Below are positions 16,953 through 28,952 of a DNA stretch of 64,000 bases, piece after piece. This DNA is from Pseudomonas sp. PDNC002. Its GTDB lineage: Bacteria; Pseudomonadota; Gammaproteobacteria; Pseudomonadales; Pseudomonadaceae. Made by a program: the position numbers and the translations under genes. The notes under the pieces were generated by a model. It saw nothing but the letters and a program-made list of their open reading frames with translations. It did no database searches and had not been told where the DNA came from. The DNA lies in contig NZ_CP070356.1 in the NCBI RefSeq assembly GCF_016919445.1, positions 69,501-133,500 of the forward strand, read 5' to 3'. Positions within the stretch are counted from its first letter, which is position 1. Each line of letters starts with the position of its first letter.

Positions 16953-17048
16953 GTGTGCTTTCTCGCCGCGGAATGCTTCGCAGCATCCCTCAATACAGGT
17001 ATGATCGGGATTTCGTCGCTCAGCCAAGATAGTGGAAGTCACCCCTTG

Positions 17049-17585
17049 ATGCAAAACGCCAAGCTCATGCTGACCAGTCTCGCTTTCGGGCTGGGACTCG
17101 CCGCACTCGCCGGTTGCTCGTTCCCGGGGGTCTACAAGATCGATATCCAGCAGGGCAACGTTGTAACGCAGGATATGATAGACCAGTTGAAGCCCGGAAT
17201 GACCCGACGCCAAGTGCGGTTTATCATGGGCAACCCGCTGATCGTCGACACCTTCCATCCCAATCGCTGGGACTACCTGTACAGCATCCAGCCCGGCGGC
17301 GGTCAGCGCCAGCAGGAGCGGATGAGTCTGTTCTTCGGCGCAAACGACCAGTTGGTCGGCCTCAATGGCGACTTCATGCCCGGCGTGAGCCGTGACGAGT
17401 CGATCCTCGGCAAGGACGGCGTACCCCCGCCGCTGGCCCCGGAAGCGCCTCAGCAGCAGCCCGAGCAGCCCAAGGAGCAACCGGCCAAGCCCGGCTCCGT
17501 GGAAGAGCAGATCCAGAAGGAAGTCGACCAGGTGGAAACCGTACCGATCCCGACTCCGGAACCGCTGGACAAGAATCCGCAGTAA
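17049..17585 (+). CDS. bamE: Outer-membrane assembly lipoprotein BamE (OmlA/SmpA)
   Basis: Small lipoprotein of the BAM complex that inserts beta-barrel proteins in the outer membrane. The protein (178 residues from ATG 17049) has a signal sequence and lipobox ALAGC with Cys23, then the SmpA/OmlA fold: [31 protein letters not shown] (about 34-64) and [13 protein letters not shown]. The C-terminal 60 residues are Pro/Gln/Glu-rich low complexity, typical of Pseudomonas OmlA. Divergent from fur, which is the conserved arrangement. Confidence 0.95.
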   Translation: MQNAKLMLTSLAFGLGLAALAGCSFPGVYKIDIQQGNVVTQDMIDQLKPGMTRRQVRFIMGNPLIVDTFHPNRWDYLYSIQPGGGQRQQERMSLFFGANDQLVGLNGDFMPGVSRDESILGKDGVPPPLAPEAPQQQPEQPKEQPAKPGSVEEQIQKEVDQVETVPIPTPEPLDKNPQ

Positions 17586-17601
17586 GGGATTCGTGCCAAC
17601 G

Positions 17602-17629
17602 AAAAAGCCCGGCCAATGCCGGGCTTTTT
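17602..17629. terminator. Bidirectional terminator between bamE and rnfH
   Basis: AAAAAGCCCGGC, four-base loop, GCCGGGCTTTTT: a symmetric GC stem with A- and T-runs between two convergent genes. Confidence 0.93.
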
Positions 17630-17658
17630 ATTGCCTGTGATTTCTCAGCCTTCGAAGA

Positions 17659-17967
17659 TCAGCCCCGCGCCGCCTTGGCCCTCGCCGCACGCTGCTTGCG
17701 CACTTCCTTGGGGTCAGCAATCAGCGGGCGGTAGATTTCCACCCGTTCGCCGTCTTCCAGCACGCGCTCCTCAGGCGCAATCACCGCCTTGCCGAAGATA
17801 CCCAGCGGACAGTTCTGCACGTCCAGTCCGGGAAATTGCCCGGCGATGCCGGACAGCAACACCGCCTCGCGCATCCGCGTACCGCGCGGCACGCTCAATC
17901 GCAGCAGCGCCTGTCTCTCCGGCAACGCGTAGACCACTTCGATGGTAATGCTGGAGGAGTCAGCCAT
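17659..17967 (-). CDS. rnfH: RnfH / UPF0125 family protein
   Basis: A 102-residue ubiquitin-like (beta-grasp) protein of the RnfH family, next to ratA as in most gamma-proteobacteria; its biochemical role is unclear. Visible core: ITIEVVYALPERQALLRLSVP near the N terminus and DGERVEIYRPLIADPKEVRKQRAARAK at the C terminus. ATG 17967 gives MADSSSITIEVVYA and overlaps the ratA stop by eight bases; an upstream in-frame start at 17997 would lie deep in ratA and is unlikely. Confidence 0.88.
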   Translation of the reverse strand: MADSSSITIEVVYALPERQALLRLSVPRGTRMREAVLLSGIAGQFPGLDVQNCPLGIFGKAVIAPEERVLEDGERVEIYRPLIADPKEVRKQRAARAKAARG

Positions 17968-18394
17968 GCAGTTGCTTGGCGCGCTGGCAGAAGGCATCGA
18001 CCATGGTGTTCGCCGCCTGGGTGAACAGTGGGCCGAGGGTGGCTTTCACCAGGGCGCCCGCGTAGTCGAAGGTGAGATCGAGGGAGATCTTGCAGGCCTT
18101 GTCGCCCAGTGCCTTGAACGTCCACACGCCATGCAACTGGGAGAACGGTCCCTCTTCGAGATTCATCTCGATGCTCTGACCGGGTATCAGTGCATTACGC
18201 GTGGTGAAGCGCTGGGTGATACTGCCTTTTGCCACGGTGAGCTCGGCGCGCATGGCCGTTTCGCTTTCCTCCAGCACGGTGGAGGCGGAACACCAGGGCA
18301 GGAATTCCGGATAGCGCGCCACATCGTTGACCAGGTCATACAGCGCCCTCGCCGGATAGGGCAGCAGCGCCGAACGCTGGATATGCGTGCTCAT
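17960..18394 (-). CDS. ratA: RatA/PasT-type START-domain protein (coenzyme Q-binding family)
   Basis: Small START-like (polyketide cyclase/SRPBCC) protein of 144 residues related to yeast Coq10 and E. coli RatA/PasT. The core motif is clear: RSALLPYPARALYDLVNDVARYPEFLPWC (about 7-35, here in two halves) and the C-terminal helix AANTMVDAFCQRAKQLHG. Family roles proposed are ubiquinone function and 70S association; which applies here is unknown. ATG 18394 is chosen over an upstream start at 18505 because the family begins MSxHIQRSA. Divergent from smpB, and coupled to rnfH. Confidence 0.88.
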   Translation of the reverse strand: MSTHIQRSALLPYPARALYDLVNDVARYPEFLPWCSASTVLEESETAMRAELTVAKGSITQRFTTRNALIPGQSIEMNLEEGPFSQLHGVWTFKALGDKACKISLDLTFDYAGALVKATLGPLFTQAANTMVDAFCQRAKQLHG

Positions 18395-18543
18395 AGACGT
18401 CTCGCTTTGTGTTGTGGGGCATCTGACCGAAATCGATGCCCGCCGATCAAAAAAACAGCGCGCATTCTCCGAGATTAGCCAAGCACCCTCAAGCTTGCAT
18501 GCCACCGCACGTTGTCCCGATAGCGGCGCGGCGAGCGACTCCC

Positions 18544-18558
18544 TATAATGCGCGACCT
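18544..18558 (+). promoter_or_regulatory. smpB promoter -10 box, near-leaderless start
   Basis: A perfect TATAAT (18544-18549) ends 9 bp before the smpB ATG, so a start about 7 bp downstream would leave a 5' leader of only 2-3 bases. The bases between hold no purine-rich ribosome site. The -35 region is poor at 17-bp spacing. Confidence 0.6.
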
Positions 18559-19038
18559 ATGGCCAAACAGAAAAAGCACCCTTCGGGGACCATCGCGCAG
18601 AACAAGAAAGCTCTGCACGACTACTTCATCGAGCAGCGCTTCGAGGCAGGTGTCGCACTTGCCGGCTGGGAAGTGAAAAGCCTGCGCGCCGGCAAGGCGC
18701 AGTTGGTGGACAGCTACGTGCTGCTCAAGGACGGCGAAGCCTGGCTGCTGGGCAGCCACATCACGCCGCTGACCACTGCCAGCACCCACGTCATCGCCGA
18801 TCCGGTGCGCACGCGCAAGCTGCTGCTGCACAAGCGCGAGCTGGGCAAGCTGTTCGGTGCCGTGCAGCAGAAAGGCTATGCCTGTGTCGCACTGTCGATG
18901 TACTGGAAAAAGCACCTGATCAAGTGCGAGATCGCACTGGCCAAGGGCAAGAAAGAGTACGACAAGCGCGGCACCGAGAAGGAGCGCGACTCCGACCGGG
19001 AGATCCAGCGCGCCATTCGCCACGGCAAGGACGACTGA
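18559..19038 (+). CDS. smpB: tmRNA-binding protein SmpB
   Basis: SmpB binds the tRNA-like part of tmRNA and places it in the A site of stalled ribosomes. The 159-residue protein has the OB-barrel with [24 protein letters not shown] (about 21-44), [12 protein letters not shown] and the basic C-terminal tail [22 protein letters not shown] that enters the mRNA channel. Start ATG 18559 gives [10 protein letters not shown]. Its RNA partner ssrA lies about 15 kb away on the same strand. Divergent from ratA and convergent with lldR. Confidence 0.97.
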   Translation: MAKQKKHPSGTIAQNKKALHDYFIEQRFEAGVALAGWEVKSLRAGKAQLVDSYVLLKDGEAWLLGSHITPLTTASTHVIADPVRTRKLLLHKRELGKLFGAVQQKGYACVALSMYWKKHLIKCEIALAKGKKEYDKRGTEKERDSDREIQRAIRHGKDD

Positions 19039-19077
19039 CGTCCCTCGCGCCCTCCTCCACCGAGGGCGCGCTGCTGG

Positions 19078-19854
19078 TCAGGCGTCCACGGCGCCCTGGC
19101 GTCGCTGCGAGCGCTGCAGGCGCAACTCTTTCGCCTGCACCTCGGCCAGCACTTCCTGCACGTAGTCGATGTGCCGCTGGGAAATCTCCCGCGCCGCTTC
19201 CGCATGCCCGCCAACGATCGCCTCGTACAACTCGCGGTGCTGACGCATCAGTTGCTCGCGGGTTTCGTCACGCTGCGCGTACATCCCGCCGATGTTGGTT
19301 ACCACGTTGCGCTTGAGCAGGTCGAACAGGCCGCGGATGGTGTGCAGCAGCACGGCGTTATGACTGGCCTCGGCAATTGCCAGGTGGAAGGCCGCATCCG
19401 CCGCACCCTCCTCCGCCCGACTGACCTTGCCATGGCGCTGGTAGCAGTCCTGCAAGGCATCGAACGCCTGCTTCAGACGCTGGTGATCCACCTCGGTCGC
19501 CCGCAGCGCCGCGTAGTAGGCGCAGGAACCTTCCAGGGTATGGCGGAACTCCAGCAGGTCGCGCTGCGCCTCGGGGTTGCTTTCCAGCAATTGCAGCAGC
19601 GGATCGCTGAACATCGAGCCCAGCCCCTCGCTGACGTAATTGCCACCGCCCTGGCGGCTGACCAGCAGCCCCTTGGCACCGAGCTTCTGGATCGCCTCGC
19701 GCAGTGACGGCCGCGACACGCCGAACTGTTCGGCCAGCACACGCTCGGCGGGCAAACGCTCGCCGGCCTTGAGAGTGCCCTCGAGGATCATCGCCTCCAG
19801 CCGCTCGACGATGTCGTCCGACAAACGGCGTTGCTTGACCTGACCAAAACTCAT
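19078..19854 (-). CDS. lldR: FadR-family lactate regulator LldR
   Basis: GntR/FadR-type repressor of the neighbouring lactate genes. ATG 19854 (GAGGGAG upstream) gives 258 residues. The N-terminal winged helix is residues 1-75, with GERLPAERVLAEQFGVSRPSLREAIQKLGAKGLL being the HTH; the C-terminal FCD domain has the metal-site His and Asp residues in DAAFHLAIAEASHN and RQHRELYEAI. An open frame continues far upstream into the intergenic region but lacks family similarity. It is divergent from lldP and a matching palindromic operator lies between them; lactate binding to the FCD domain should release it. Confidence 0.92.
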   Translation of the reverse strand: MSFGQVKQRRLSDDIVERLEAMILEGTLKAGERLPAERVLAEQFGVSRPSLREAIQKLGAKGLLVSRQGGGNYVSEGLGSMFSDPLLQLLESNPEAQRDLLEFRHTLEGSCAYYAALRATEVDHQRLKQAFDALQDCYQRHGKVSRAEEGAADAAFHLAIAEASHNAVLLHTIRGLFDLLKRNVVTNIGGMYAQRDETREQLMRQHRELYEAIVGGHAEAAREISQRHIDYVQEVLAEVQAKELRLQRSQRRQGAVDA

Positions 19855-20194
19855 CTTCGTGAACTCCCTCGCTCTCTCATTCTGAGCCGCGCGCAAGGCC
19901 GCGATCTGCGCGGCGCGCGGCAGCCTACCCAGCGCGGGCTTCCGCAACAAGACCACTGCGCCTTTCGAAGCGCTCTCGACAAAAGTCGCAAGGCAGCAAA
20001 TTGACATGCCGCCAGCAGGGCTTTTACCCTGAGCGCTCGGCTTTGTAAATTGGTCATACCAATTTACCGAAAGCTGGATTGCACGACAACATAAAGCCGC
20101 GATCAGTCGACCACTGCCAGCGCCACAAGCGCCCCGGATTCGCCCGACCGGCAACAAGGCCCTCCACCCAAAAACAATTAGGGAGCCAATTCAG
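19855..20194. promoter_or_regulatory. lldR-lldP intergenic region with LldR operator (20047-20065)
   Basis: This 340-bp divergent region holds one perfect dyad, AAATTGGT-CAT-ACCAATTT at 20047-20065, of the TGGT-N3-ACCA type bound by FadR-like regulators and close to E. coli lldPRD operators. It lies 130 bp before lldP. I see no second copy, no gene and no clear -10/-35 pair; the remainder is GC-rich. Confidence 0.8.
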
Positions 20195-21871
20195 ATGCAA
20201 ACCTGGCAGCAGATCTATACCCCGCTCGGCAGCCTCGGCCTGTCCGCGCTGGTCGCCGTCATCCCGATCGTATTCTTCTTCCTCGCCCTCGCCGTGTTCC
20301 GCCTCAAGGGTCACGTCGCCGGCAGCATCACCCTCGCCCTCTCCGTCATCATCGCCATCGTCGCCTTCGGCATGCCCGCCGACATGGCCATTGCCGCCGC
20401 CGGCTATGGCTTCGCCTACGGCCTGTGGCCGATCGCCTGGATCATCGTCGCGGCGGTGTTCCTCTACAAACTCACGGTCAAGAGCGGCCAGTTCGAAGTG
20501 ATCCGCAGCTCGGTGCTGTCGATCACCGGCGACCAGCGCCTGCAGGTGCTGCTGATCGGCTTCTCGTTCGGCGCCTTCCTCGAAGGTGCTGCAGGATTCG
20601 GCGCGCCGGTGGCCATTACTGCTGCCCTGCTGGTCGGCCTGGGCTTCAACCCGCTGTACGCAGCCGGCTTGTGCCTGATCGCCAACACCGCGCCGGTAGC
20701 CTTCGGCGCCCTGGGCATCCCGATCATCGTGGCCGGCCAGGTCACTGGCATCGACGCCTTCAAGATCGGCGCCATGACCGGCCGCCAGTTGCCCTTCCTG
20801 TCGATCCTCGTGCCGTTCTGGCTGGTGTTCATGATGGACGGATTCAAGGGCGTGAAGGAAACCTGGCCGGCCGCACTGGTTGCCGGCGGCAGCTTCGCCA
20901 TCACCCAGTACTTCACCTCCAACTTCATTGGCCCGGAACTGCCGGACATCACCTCCGCCCTGGTCAGCCTGATTTCCCTGACGCTGTTCCTGAAGGTCTG
21001 GCAGCCGGCCAGCGAGCGTGAAGTGGTCGCCAACGCTGGCGGCGCGGCCGTCCTGGGCGGCAACGGTCCGCGTGGCGCCGAGCCGACTCCCTACAGCTTC
21101 GGTGAAATCCTCAAGGCCTGGTCGCCCTTCCTGGTGCTGACCGTGCTGGTCACCATCTGGACCCTGAAGCCGTTCAAAGCGCTGTTCGCGCCGGGCGGTG
21201 CGCTGTATAGCCTGGTGTTCAACTTCTCCATCCCGCATCTGGACCAGTTGGTGGTGAAGGTCGCCCCCATCGTCGCCAACCCGACGCCGATTGCCGCCGT
21301 GTTCAAGCTGGACCCGATCTCCGCCACCGGCACCGCGATCTTCCTCTCCGCCGTGATCTCGATGCTGGTTCTGCGGATCACCGCGAAAACTGGTCTGACC
21401 ACCTTCAAGGAAACCCTGCTTGAGCTGAAGTGGCCGATTCTTTCGATCGGCATGGTGCTGGCCTTCGCCTTCGTCACCAACTACTCGGGCATGTCCACCA
21501 CCCTGGCGTTGGTCCTGGCCGGCACCGGCGCGGCGTTCCCGTTCTTCTCGCCATTCCTCGGCTGGCTGGGCGTATTCCTGACCGGTTCGGACACGTCCTC
21601 CAACGCGCTGTTCAGCTCGCTGCAGGCCACTACCGCGCACCAGATCGGCGTCAACGACACTCTGCTTGTAGCGGCCAACACCAGCGGTGGCGTGACCGGC
21701 AAGATGATCTCGCCGCAGTCCATCGCCGTGGCGTGCGCCGCCACCGGCATGGTCGGCAAGGAATCCGACCTGTTCCGCTTCACCCTCAAGCACAGCCTGA
21801 TGTTCGCCGCCATGGTGGGTCTGATCACCCTCGCGCAGGCCTATATCTTCACCGGCATGCTCGTGCACTGA
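20195..21871 (+). CDS. lldP: L-lactate permease
   Basis: Inner-membrane lactate:proton symporter of the LctP family, 558 residues with about 12-14 helices. Family landmarks are the N-terminal [28 protein letters not shown], the conserved loop [20 protein letters not shown] (about 125-144), [14 protein letters not shown], and [17 protein letters not shown] with [18 protein letters not shown] near the C terminus. First gene of lldP-lldD-dld. A GGGAGC site precedes the ATG. Expression should be repressed by LldR at the operator upstream. Confidence 0.96.
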   Translation: MQTWQQIYTPLGSLGLSALVAVIPIVFFFLALAVFRLKGHVAGSITLALSVIIAIVAFGMPADMAIAAAGYGFAYGLWPIAWIIVAAVFLYKLTVKSGQFEVIRSSVLSITGDQRLQVLLIGFSFGAFLEGAAGFGAPVAITAALLVGLGFNPLYAAGLCLIANTAPVAFGALGIPIIVAGQVTGIDAFKIGAMTGRQLPFLSILVPFWLVFMMDGFKGVKETWPAALVAGGSFAITQYFTSNFIGPELPDITSALVSLISLTLFLKVWQPASEREVVANAGGAAVLGGNGPRGAEPTPYSFGEILKAWSPFLVLTVLVTIWTLKPFKALFAPGGALYSLVFNFSIPHLDQLVVKVAPIVANPTPIAAVFKLDPISATGTAIFLSAVISMLVLRITAKTGLTTFKETLLELKWPILSIGMVLAFAFVTNYSGMSTTLALVLAGTGAAFPFFSPFLGWLGVFLTGSDTSSNALFSSLQATTAHQIGVNDTLLVAANTSGGVTGKMISPQSIAVACAATGMVGKESDLFRFTLKHSLMFAAMVGLITLAQAYIFTGMLVH

Positions 21872-21880
21872 CCGAGCTCT

Positions 21881-22055
21881 GATCGGCTGCGCGTCGGCGA
21901 TACTGCGTTGGAAATGGCCTCGGAAAGCCGCTTGCGGCTAACGCACTTCAGTGCGGCCCCGAAGGGGCGAGTGGAGCGAGTCATGCTCACCTACAGTTGT
22001 AGGCTCCGCTCCCTCGGCCATTTCCGCCTTGTCTCGCTCTAGCTCGCTCGATCCA
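21881..22055. repeat. Intergenic repeat-like dyad element between lldP and lldD
   Basis: The lldP-lldD gap is filled by a structured element: terminal arms GGAAATGGCC (21910-21919) and GGCCATTTCC (22016-22025), an internal hairpin AGCCGC-TT-GCGGCT (21925-21938), and a CTCGCTCTAGCTCGCTCG run at the right end. It looks like a Pseudomonas-type dispersed intergenic repeat. No ORF is supported in it. Confidence 0.6.
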
Positions 22056-22084
22056 AAATATTTTCCTCAAAACGGAAGAGCCCC

Positions 22085-23230
22085 ATGATCATCTCTGCCT
22101 CTACCGACTACCGCGCCGCCGCCCAACGCAAGCTGCCGCCGTTCCTCTTCCACTACGCCGACGGCGGCGCCTACGCCGAACGCACGCTGCGCAACAACGT
22201 CGACGACCTGGCCAACATCGCCCTGCGCCAGCGGGTGTTGAAGAACATGTCCGAGCTGAGCCTGGAAACGAAGCTGTTCGACGAGACGCTGAGCATGCCC
22301 ATCGCCCTGGCGCCGGTCGGCCTGACCGGCATGTACGCCCGGCGTGGAGAAGTACAGGCAGCCCGCGCGGCCGCCGCGAAGGGCATTCCCTTCACGATGT
22401 CCACGGTGTCGGTCTGCCCCATAGAGGAAGTCGCCCCGGCTATCGACCGGCCCATGTGGTTCCAGCTCTATGTGCTCAAGGACCGCGGCTTCATGCGCAA
22501 CGCGTTGGAGCGCGCCAAGGCCGCTGGCGTGAAGACCCTGGTGTTCACCGTGGACATGCCGGTGCCCGGCGCCCGCTACCGTGACGCCCACGCCGGCATG
22601 AGCGGCCCGAACGCGCCGCTGCGTCGCGTCTGGCAGGCCATGACCCATCCGGCCTGGGCGCTGGACGTCGGCCTGCTGGGCAAGCCCCACGACCTGGGCA
22701 ACATCTCCAAGTACCGCGGCAACCCTACCGGCCTGGCCGACTACATCGGCTGGCTGGGCGCCAACTTCGACCCGTCCATCTCCTGGAAGGACCTGGAGTG
22801 GATCCGCGAGTTCTGGGACGGCCCGATGATCATCAAGGGCATCCTCGACCCGGAAGATGCCAAGGACGCGGTGAAGTTCGGCGCCGACGGCATCGTCGTC
22901 TCCAACCACGGTGGCCGCCAGCTCGACGGCGTGCTATCCAGCGCCCGTGCGCTGCCGGCAATCGCCGACGCGGTGAAGGGCGACCTGAAGATCCTTGCCG
23001 ATTCCGGCATTCGCAATGGCCTGGACGTGGTGCGGATGATCGCCCTGGGCGCCGACACGGTGCTCATCGGCCGCGCCTTCCTCTACGCCCTGGCCACCCA
23101 CGGCGAAGCCGGCGTGAAGAACCTGCTGGACCTGTTCGAGAAGGAAATGCGCGTGGCCATGGTGCTCACCGGCGCCAAGTCCATCAGCGAGATCACCAAG
23201 GATTCCCTGGTACGCGAACTGGGCGCCTGA
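22085..23230 (+). CDS. lldD: L-lactate dehydrogenase (quinone), FMN-dependent
   Basis: Membrane-associated flavoenzyme that oxidises L-lactate to pyruvate and feeds electrons to quinone. The 381-residue TIM barrel shows the family start [18 protein letters not shown] and the flavin and substrate loop [10 protein letters not shown] with catalytic His275, followed by [19 protein letters not shown] for phosphate binding. ATG 22085 follows GGAAGAG. It is the second lactate gene, 213 bp after lldP with a repeat in the gap, and is followed by a REP palindrome and dld. Confidence 0.97.
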   Translation: MIISASTDYRAAAQRKLPPFLFHYADGGAYAERTLRNNVDDLANIALRQRVLKNMSELSLETKLFDETLSMPIALAPVGLTGMYARRGEVQAARAAAAKGIPFTMSTVSVCPIEEVAPAIDRPMWFQLYVLKDRGFMRNALERAKAAGVKTLVFTVDMPVPGARYRDAHAGMSGPNAPLRRVWQAMTHPAWALDVGLLGKPHDLGNISKYRGNPTGLADYIGWLGANFDPSISWKDLEWIREFWDGPMIIKGILDPEDAKDAVKFGADGIVVSNHGGRQLDGVLSSARALPAIADAVKGDLKILADSGIRNGLDVVRMIALGADTVLIGRAFLYALATHGEAGVKNLLDLFEKEMRVAMVLTGAKSISEITKDSLVRELGA

Positions 23231-23236
23231 GCCTAC

Positions 23237-23264
23237 TGTGGGAGCGAGCATGCTCGCTCCCACA
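23237..23264. repeat. REP-type perfect palindrome
   Basis: TGTGGGAGCGAGCA followed by its exact inverse complement: a 28-base perfect palindrome of the common Pseudomonas REP kind, seven bases after the lldD stop. It could act as an mRNA stabilising hairpin. Confidence 0.82.
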
Positions 23265-23354
23265 AAGTAAGAACGTGCCTCGGCGCGTTCGAACCAGAAG
23301 AACATAGATGGACCGTCCAGCGGTCCACGCTCACCGATGATGAATGGAGCCGCC

Positions 23355-26173
<2,819 letters not shown>

Positions 26174-26177
<4 letters not shown>

Positions 26178-26251
26178 GGCGCATAACGCTCCCAGCGTTA
26201 TCCGCCGCCATCTCCGACGGCGGATAACCTGTTCCAGGTTATTCGCCCTAC
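26174..26251. repeat. GTAGGGCG inverted repeat element
   Basis: Arms GTAGGGCGCATAAC (26174-26187) and GTTATTCGCCCTAC (26238-26251) enclose a second inverted pair, GTTATCCGCCG and CGGCGGATAAC. This is a dispersed Pseudomonas-type intergenic repeat. Its first bases supply the stop codon of the D-lactate dehydrogenase gene. Confidence 0.75.
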
Positions 26252-26358
26252 AACGCATCTCACTCGTTAACTGCACCTTAATCCGCTGCCGCCACCCTCT
26301 GCCCGAAACGAGTGACGCCGGCTATCCTGCTGCACAGAGCCGGCTGAGGGGGACACTG

Positions 26359-27036
26359 ATGAGAATCCTGTTGGCAGAAGACGACCAGCTACTGGGCGAT
26401 GGCATCCGCGCCGGCCTGGGCCTGGAAGGCGATACCGTGGACTGGGTGAATGACGGCGTGGCCGCCGAGCAGGCGCTGGAGACCGACGAGTTCGACCTGC
26501 TGGTGCTCGACCTCGGCCTGCCGCGCAAGGATGGCCTGGAAGTGCTGCGCAGCCTGCGCCGGCGCGGCGACCTGACGCCGGTGCTGATCCTCACCGCCCG
26601 CGACAAGGTAGCCGACCGCGTGGCCGGCCTCGATGCCGGCGCCGACGACTACCTGACCAAACCCTTCGACCTCGACGAACTGCTCGCCCGCGTACGCGCC
26701 CTTACGCGCCGGCACACCGGACGCGCCGCGCCGCTGTTGCAGCACGGCGAACTGGTGCTGGACCCGGCCACCCACCAGGTCAGCCTCTCCGGCGCGCCAG
26801 TGGAACTGGCCCCACGCGAATACGCCCTGCTGAGATTGCTGCTGGAACAGCGCGGCAAGGTACTTTCCCGCGCCCGCCTGGTAGAAGCGCTCTACGGCTG
26901 GGATGGCGACCTGGAAAGCAATGCCATCGAAGTCCACATCCATCACCTGCGGCGCAAGCTGGGCAACAGCCTGATTCGCACCGTGCGCGGCATCGGCTAC
27001 GGCATCGACCGCCTCGAAGGCGCCAGCTCGTCTTGA
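26359..27036 (+). CDS. pmrA: OmpR-family response regulator, PmrA/QseB-like
   Basis: DNA-binding response regulator of 225 residues. Receiver domain 1-120 with acidic pocket D8/D9, phosphorylation site D51 (LLVLDLGLPRKDG) and K101 (YLTKPFD); winged-helix output domain 125-220 with VELAPREYALLRLLLEQRGKVLSR and VHIHHLRRKLG...RTVRGIGYG. The N terminus MRILLAEDDQLLGDGIRAGL is very close to what I know of P. aeruginosa PmrA, which also lies near the lactate genes. It overlaps the kinase gene by four bases. The target genes and the signal are not shown by the sequence; a QseB-like or PmrA role cannot be separated here. Confidence 0.85.
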   Translation: MRILLAEDDQLLGDGIRAGLGLEGDTVDWVNDGVAAEQALETDEFDLLVLDLGLPRKDGLEVLRSLRRRGDLTPVLILTARDKVADRVAGLDAGADDYLTKPFDLDELLARVRALTRRHTGRAAPLLQHGELVLDPATHQVSLSGAPVELAPREYALLRLLLEQRGKVLSRARLVEALYGWDGDLESNAIEVHIHHLRRKLGNSLIRTVRGIGYGIDRLEGASSS

Positions 27037-28430
27037 ACGGAGCCCCCCGCCGCGCCGGCTCCATCAGCCGTCGCCTGCTGCTGACGCTGATCGGCGGCGT
27101 GTCACTGCTCTGGCTGGTGGCCGGGCTGTTCACCTACCACCTCACCCGGCAGCAGGTGAACCACCTCTATGACCAGGACATGATCGACTTCGGCCAGGCC
27201 GCGCTGAGCCTGGTCGACATCGCTGACTCCATCGACCCCGAACCCACCGCACCGGACGACATCCTCTCCCGCAGCCGCAAGGCTATCGAAGGACTGCCGC
27301 TGATCCACCGCGAGGCCACGCTGGGCTACTCCATCTGGTACATGGGCAAGCCCCTGCTGACCACCCCCAGCTCGCCCGCCGGGCTCGACCAGCAACCACT
27401 GGGTTTCTCCGACCTGCAGCAGGATGACCACAGTTACCGCGTGCTGCAGATCGCTTCCACCGGCCCCGATCAGGTTCGCATCTGGGTCTACGAAGACCTC
27501 CACTACCGTTCCAAGACACTGCGCCTGTTGCTGTTCAGTGCGTTGTTTCCCCTGCTGCTGGCGTTGCCACTCTTCGCCGTGCTGGTGTGGTTCGGCGTCC
27601 GCCAGGGCCTCGCGCCGTTACGCAGCCTGATCGTCCAGGTTCATCAGCGTACCGCCCACAGCCTCCATCCGCTGGCGCTGAATCGCGCCCCGGTGGAAGT
27701 ACACAGCCTGGTCAGCGAATTGAATCTGCTGCTCGAACGCCTGAATTCCGCGATGGAGGCAGAACGCCGGCTGACCAGCGACGCCGCCCATGAAATCCGC
27801 ACACCGCTGGCCAGCCTGCGCACCCATGCCCAGGTGGCGTTGCGCTCCTCCGATCCGGCGGCCCACGCCCATGGCCTGGCGCAGGTCAGCCGCAGTGTCG
27901 AGCGCATCAGCGCACTGATGGAGCAGATCCTCCTGCTGGCCCGCCTGGACGCCGAAGAGCTGCACGAGATCTTCCGGCCGGTCGACCTGGGATTGCTCGC
28001 CGAAGACACGATCGCCGACCTGGCTCCGCAAGCCATCGACAAGCACATCGAATTGACCCTCGACAGCCAAGGCGCCAGCCTGCACGGCGTCGAGGCATGG
28101 CTGGGGCTGTTGCTCACCAACCTGGTCGGCAACGCCCTGCGCTATACCCCCGAGGGCGGGCGGGTGGCCGTGAGTCTGGAAAGCAGCGCCGAAAAGCTTC
28201 TGCTCTGGGTCCGCGACAACGGCCCCGGCGTGGCACCCGCCGAGCACGCGGCGATCTTCACCCGCTTCTATCGCAGCCCCAGCGTCGCCAGCAGCAACGG
28301 CAGCGGGCTGGGCCTGCCCATCGTCAAACGCATCGTGGAAATCCACCGAGGCCGCATCAGCCTGCACGAAGGGCTGGATGGCGCAGGCCTGGGCGTCTGC
28401 GTCGAACTCCCGACCAACGTCGCCCAATAA
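27033..28430 (+). CDS. pmrB: Sensor histidine kinase, PmrB/QseC-like
   Basis: Inner-membrane kinase partner of the regulator just upstream. 465 residues starting at TTG 27033, which overlaps the regulator stop (TTGA). Two membrane segments (about 16-36 and 164-189) enclose a periplasmic sensor of about 125 residues, followed by a HAMP-like linker, the dimerisation helix with phosphoacceptor H253 in SDAAHEIRTPLASLR, and the ATPase with LVGNALRYTPEGG, DNGPGV and GSGLGLPIVKRI. The TTG start and overlap suggest tight translational coupling. The signal sensed is unknown. Confidence 0.85.
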   Translation: MNGAPRRAGSISRRLLLTLIGGVSLLWLVAGLFTYHLTRQQVNHLYDQDMIDFGQAALSLVDIADSIDPEPTAPDDILSRSRKAIEGLPLIHREATLGYSIWYMGKPLLTTPSSPAGLDQQPLGFSDLQQDDHSYRVLQIASTGPDQVRIWVYEDLHYRSKTLRLLLFSALFPLLLALPLFAVLVWFGVRQGLAPLRSLIVQVHQRTAHSLHPLALNRAPVEVHSLVSELNLLLERLNSAMEAERRLTSDAAHEIRTPLASLRTHAQVALRSSDPAAHAHGLAQVSRSVERISALMEQILLLARLDAEELHEIFRPVDLGLLAEDTIADLAPQAIDKHIELTLDSQGASLHGVEAWLGLLLTNLVGNALRYTPEGGRVAVSLESSAEKLLLWVRDNGPGVAPAEHAAIFTRFYRSPSVASSNGSGLGLPIVKRIVEIHRGRISLHEGLDGAGLGVCVELPTNVAQ

Positions 28431-28521
28431 ACCTGAACGCAACGAAAAAAACGGCAGTCCACCCTGTACGGCCCGCTCGTACGGTCCGCTACAACCGGTC
28501 ATTTTTGACAGGAGTACTGCC

Positions 28522-28788
28522 ATGAAACGCGCCGCCCTACTCATCACCGCCGCTCTGCTGGCATCGCCGGCCTTTGCCGCCGATCTGTGCAGCGACAACA
28601 TCCAGAAGCTCGATGACGCGGTGAAAACCACCACCAACAACACCCAGGCCCAGGAACAGGCCATGCGCCTGCAGGAACAGGCCGCCAAGGCCCAAGCCGC
28701 CGGCAACACCAAGGAGTGCATCGCCCACACCGAAAAGGCGCTGAAACTGCTCAAGCAGAACAGCGGCGACGGTGGAGCCAACGGCTGA
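28522..28788 (+). CDS. Small secreted/periplasmic protein, unknown function
   Basis: An 88-residue protein starting MKRAALLITAALLASPAFAA with a clear signal peptide (cleavage after AFA, about residue 18). The mature part is about 70 residues, mostly helical and Gln/Lys/Ala-rich (KTTTNNTQAQEQAMRLQEQAAKAQAAGNTKECIAHTEKALKLLKQN), with two Cys that could pair. It has a good AGGAG site. It resembles a short tetratricopeptide-like or amphipathic helical protein but I recognise no family. It follows the PmrB-like kinase gene by 91 bp, so it could be part of that regulon; this is only an inference. Confidence 0.75.
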   Translation: MKRAALLITAALLASPAFAADLCSDNIQKLDDAVKTTTNNTQAQEQAMRLQEQAAKAQAAGNTKECIAHTEKALKLLKQNSGDGGANG

Positions 28789-28952
28789 TGCCCGTCGCGG
28801 TGGCCGGCCACCTGGCCGGTCGCCGCAACACACCCGCCCCGATAAGGCTTGCGAAGCCTGTGGCATTCGCCGCAGCCCACTTGATTCCCCTGCCATTCCA
28901 CGCGCCTAAGATGTAGCGATTGCCGACCACAAGAATCACAACCGGAATCGCC

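Noticed and set aside
16581-17048. Upstream extension of bamE through the fur gene
   Set aside because: The ATG at 17049 gives the lipobox and family length; the extension is antisense fur.
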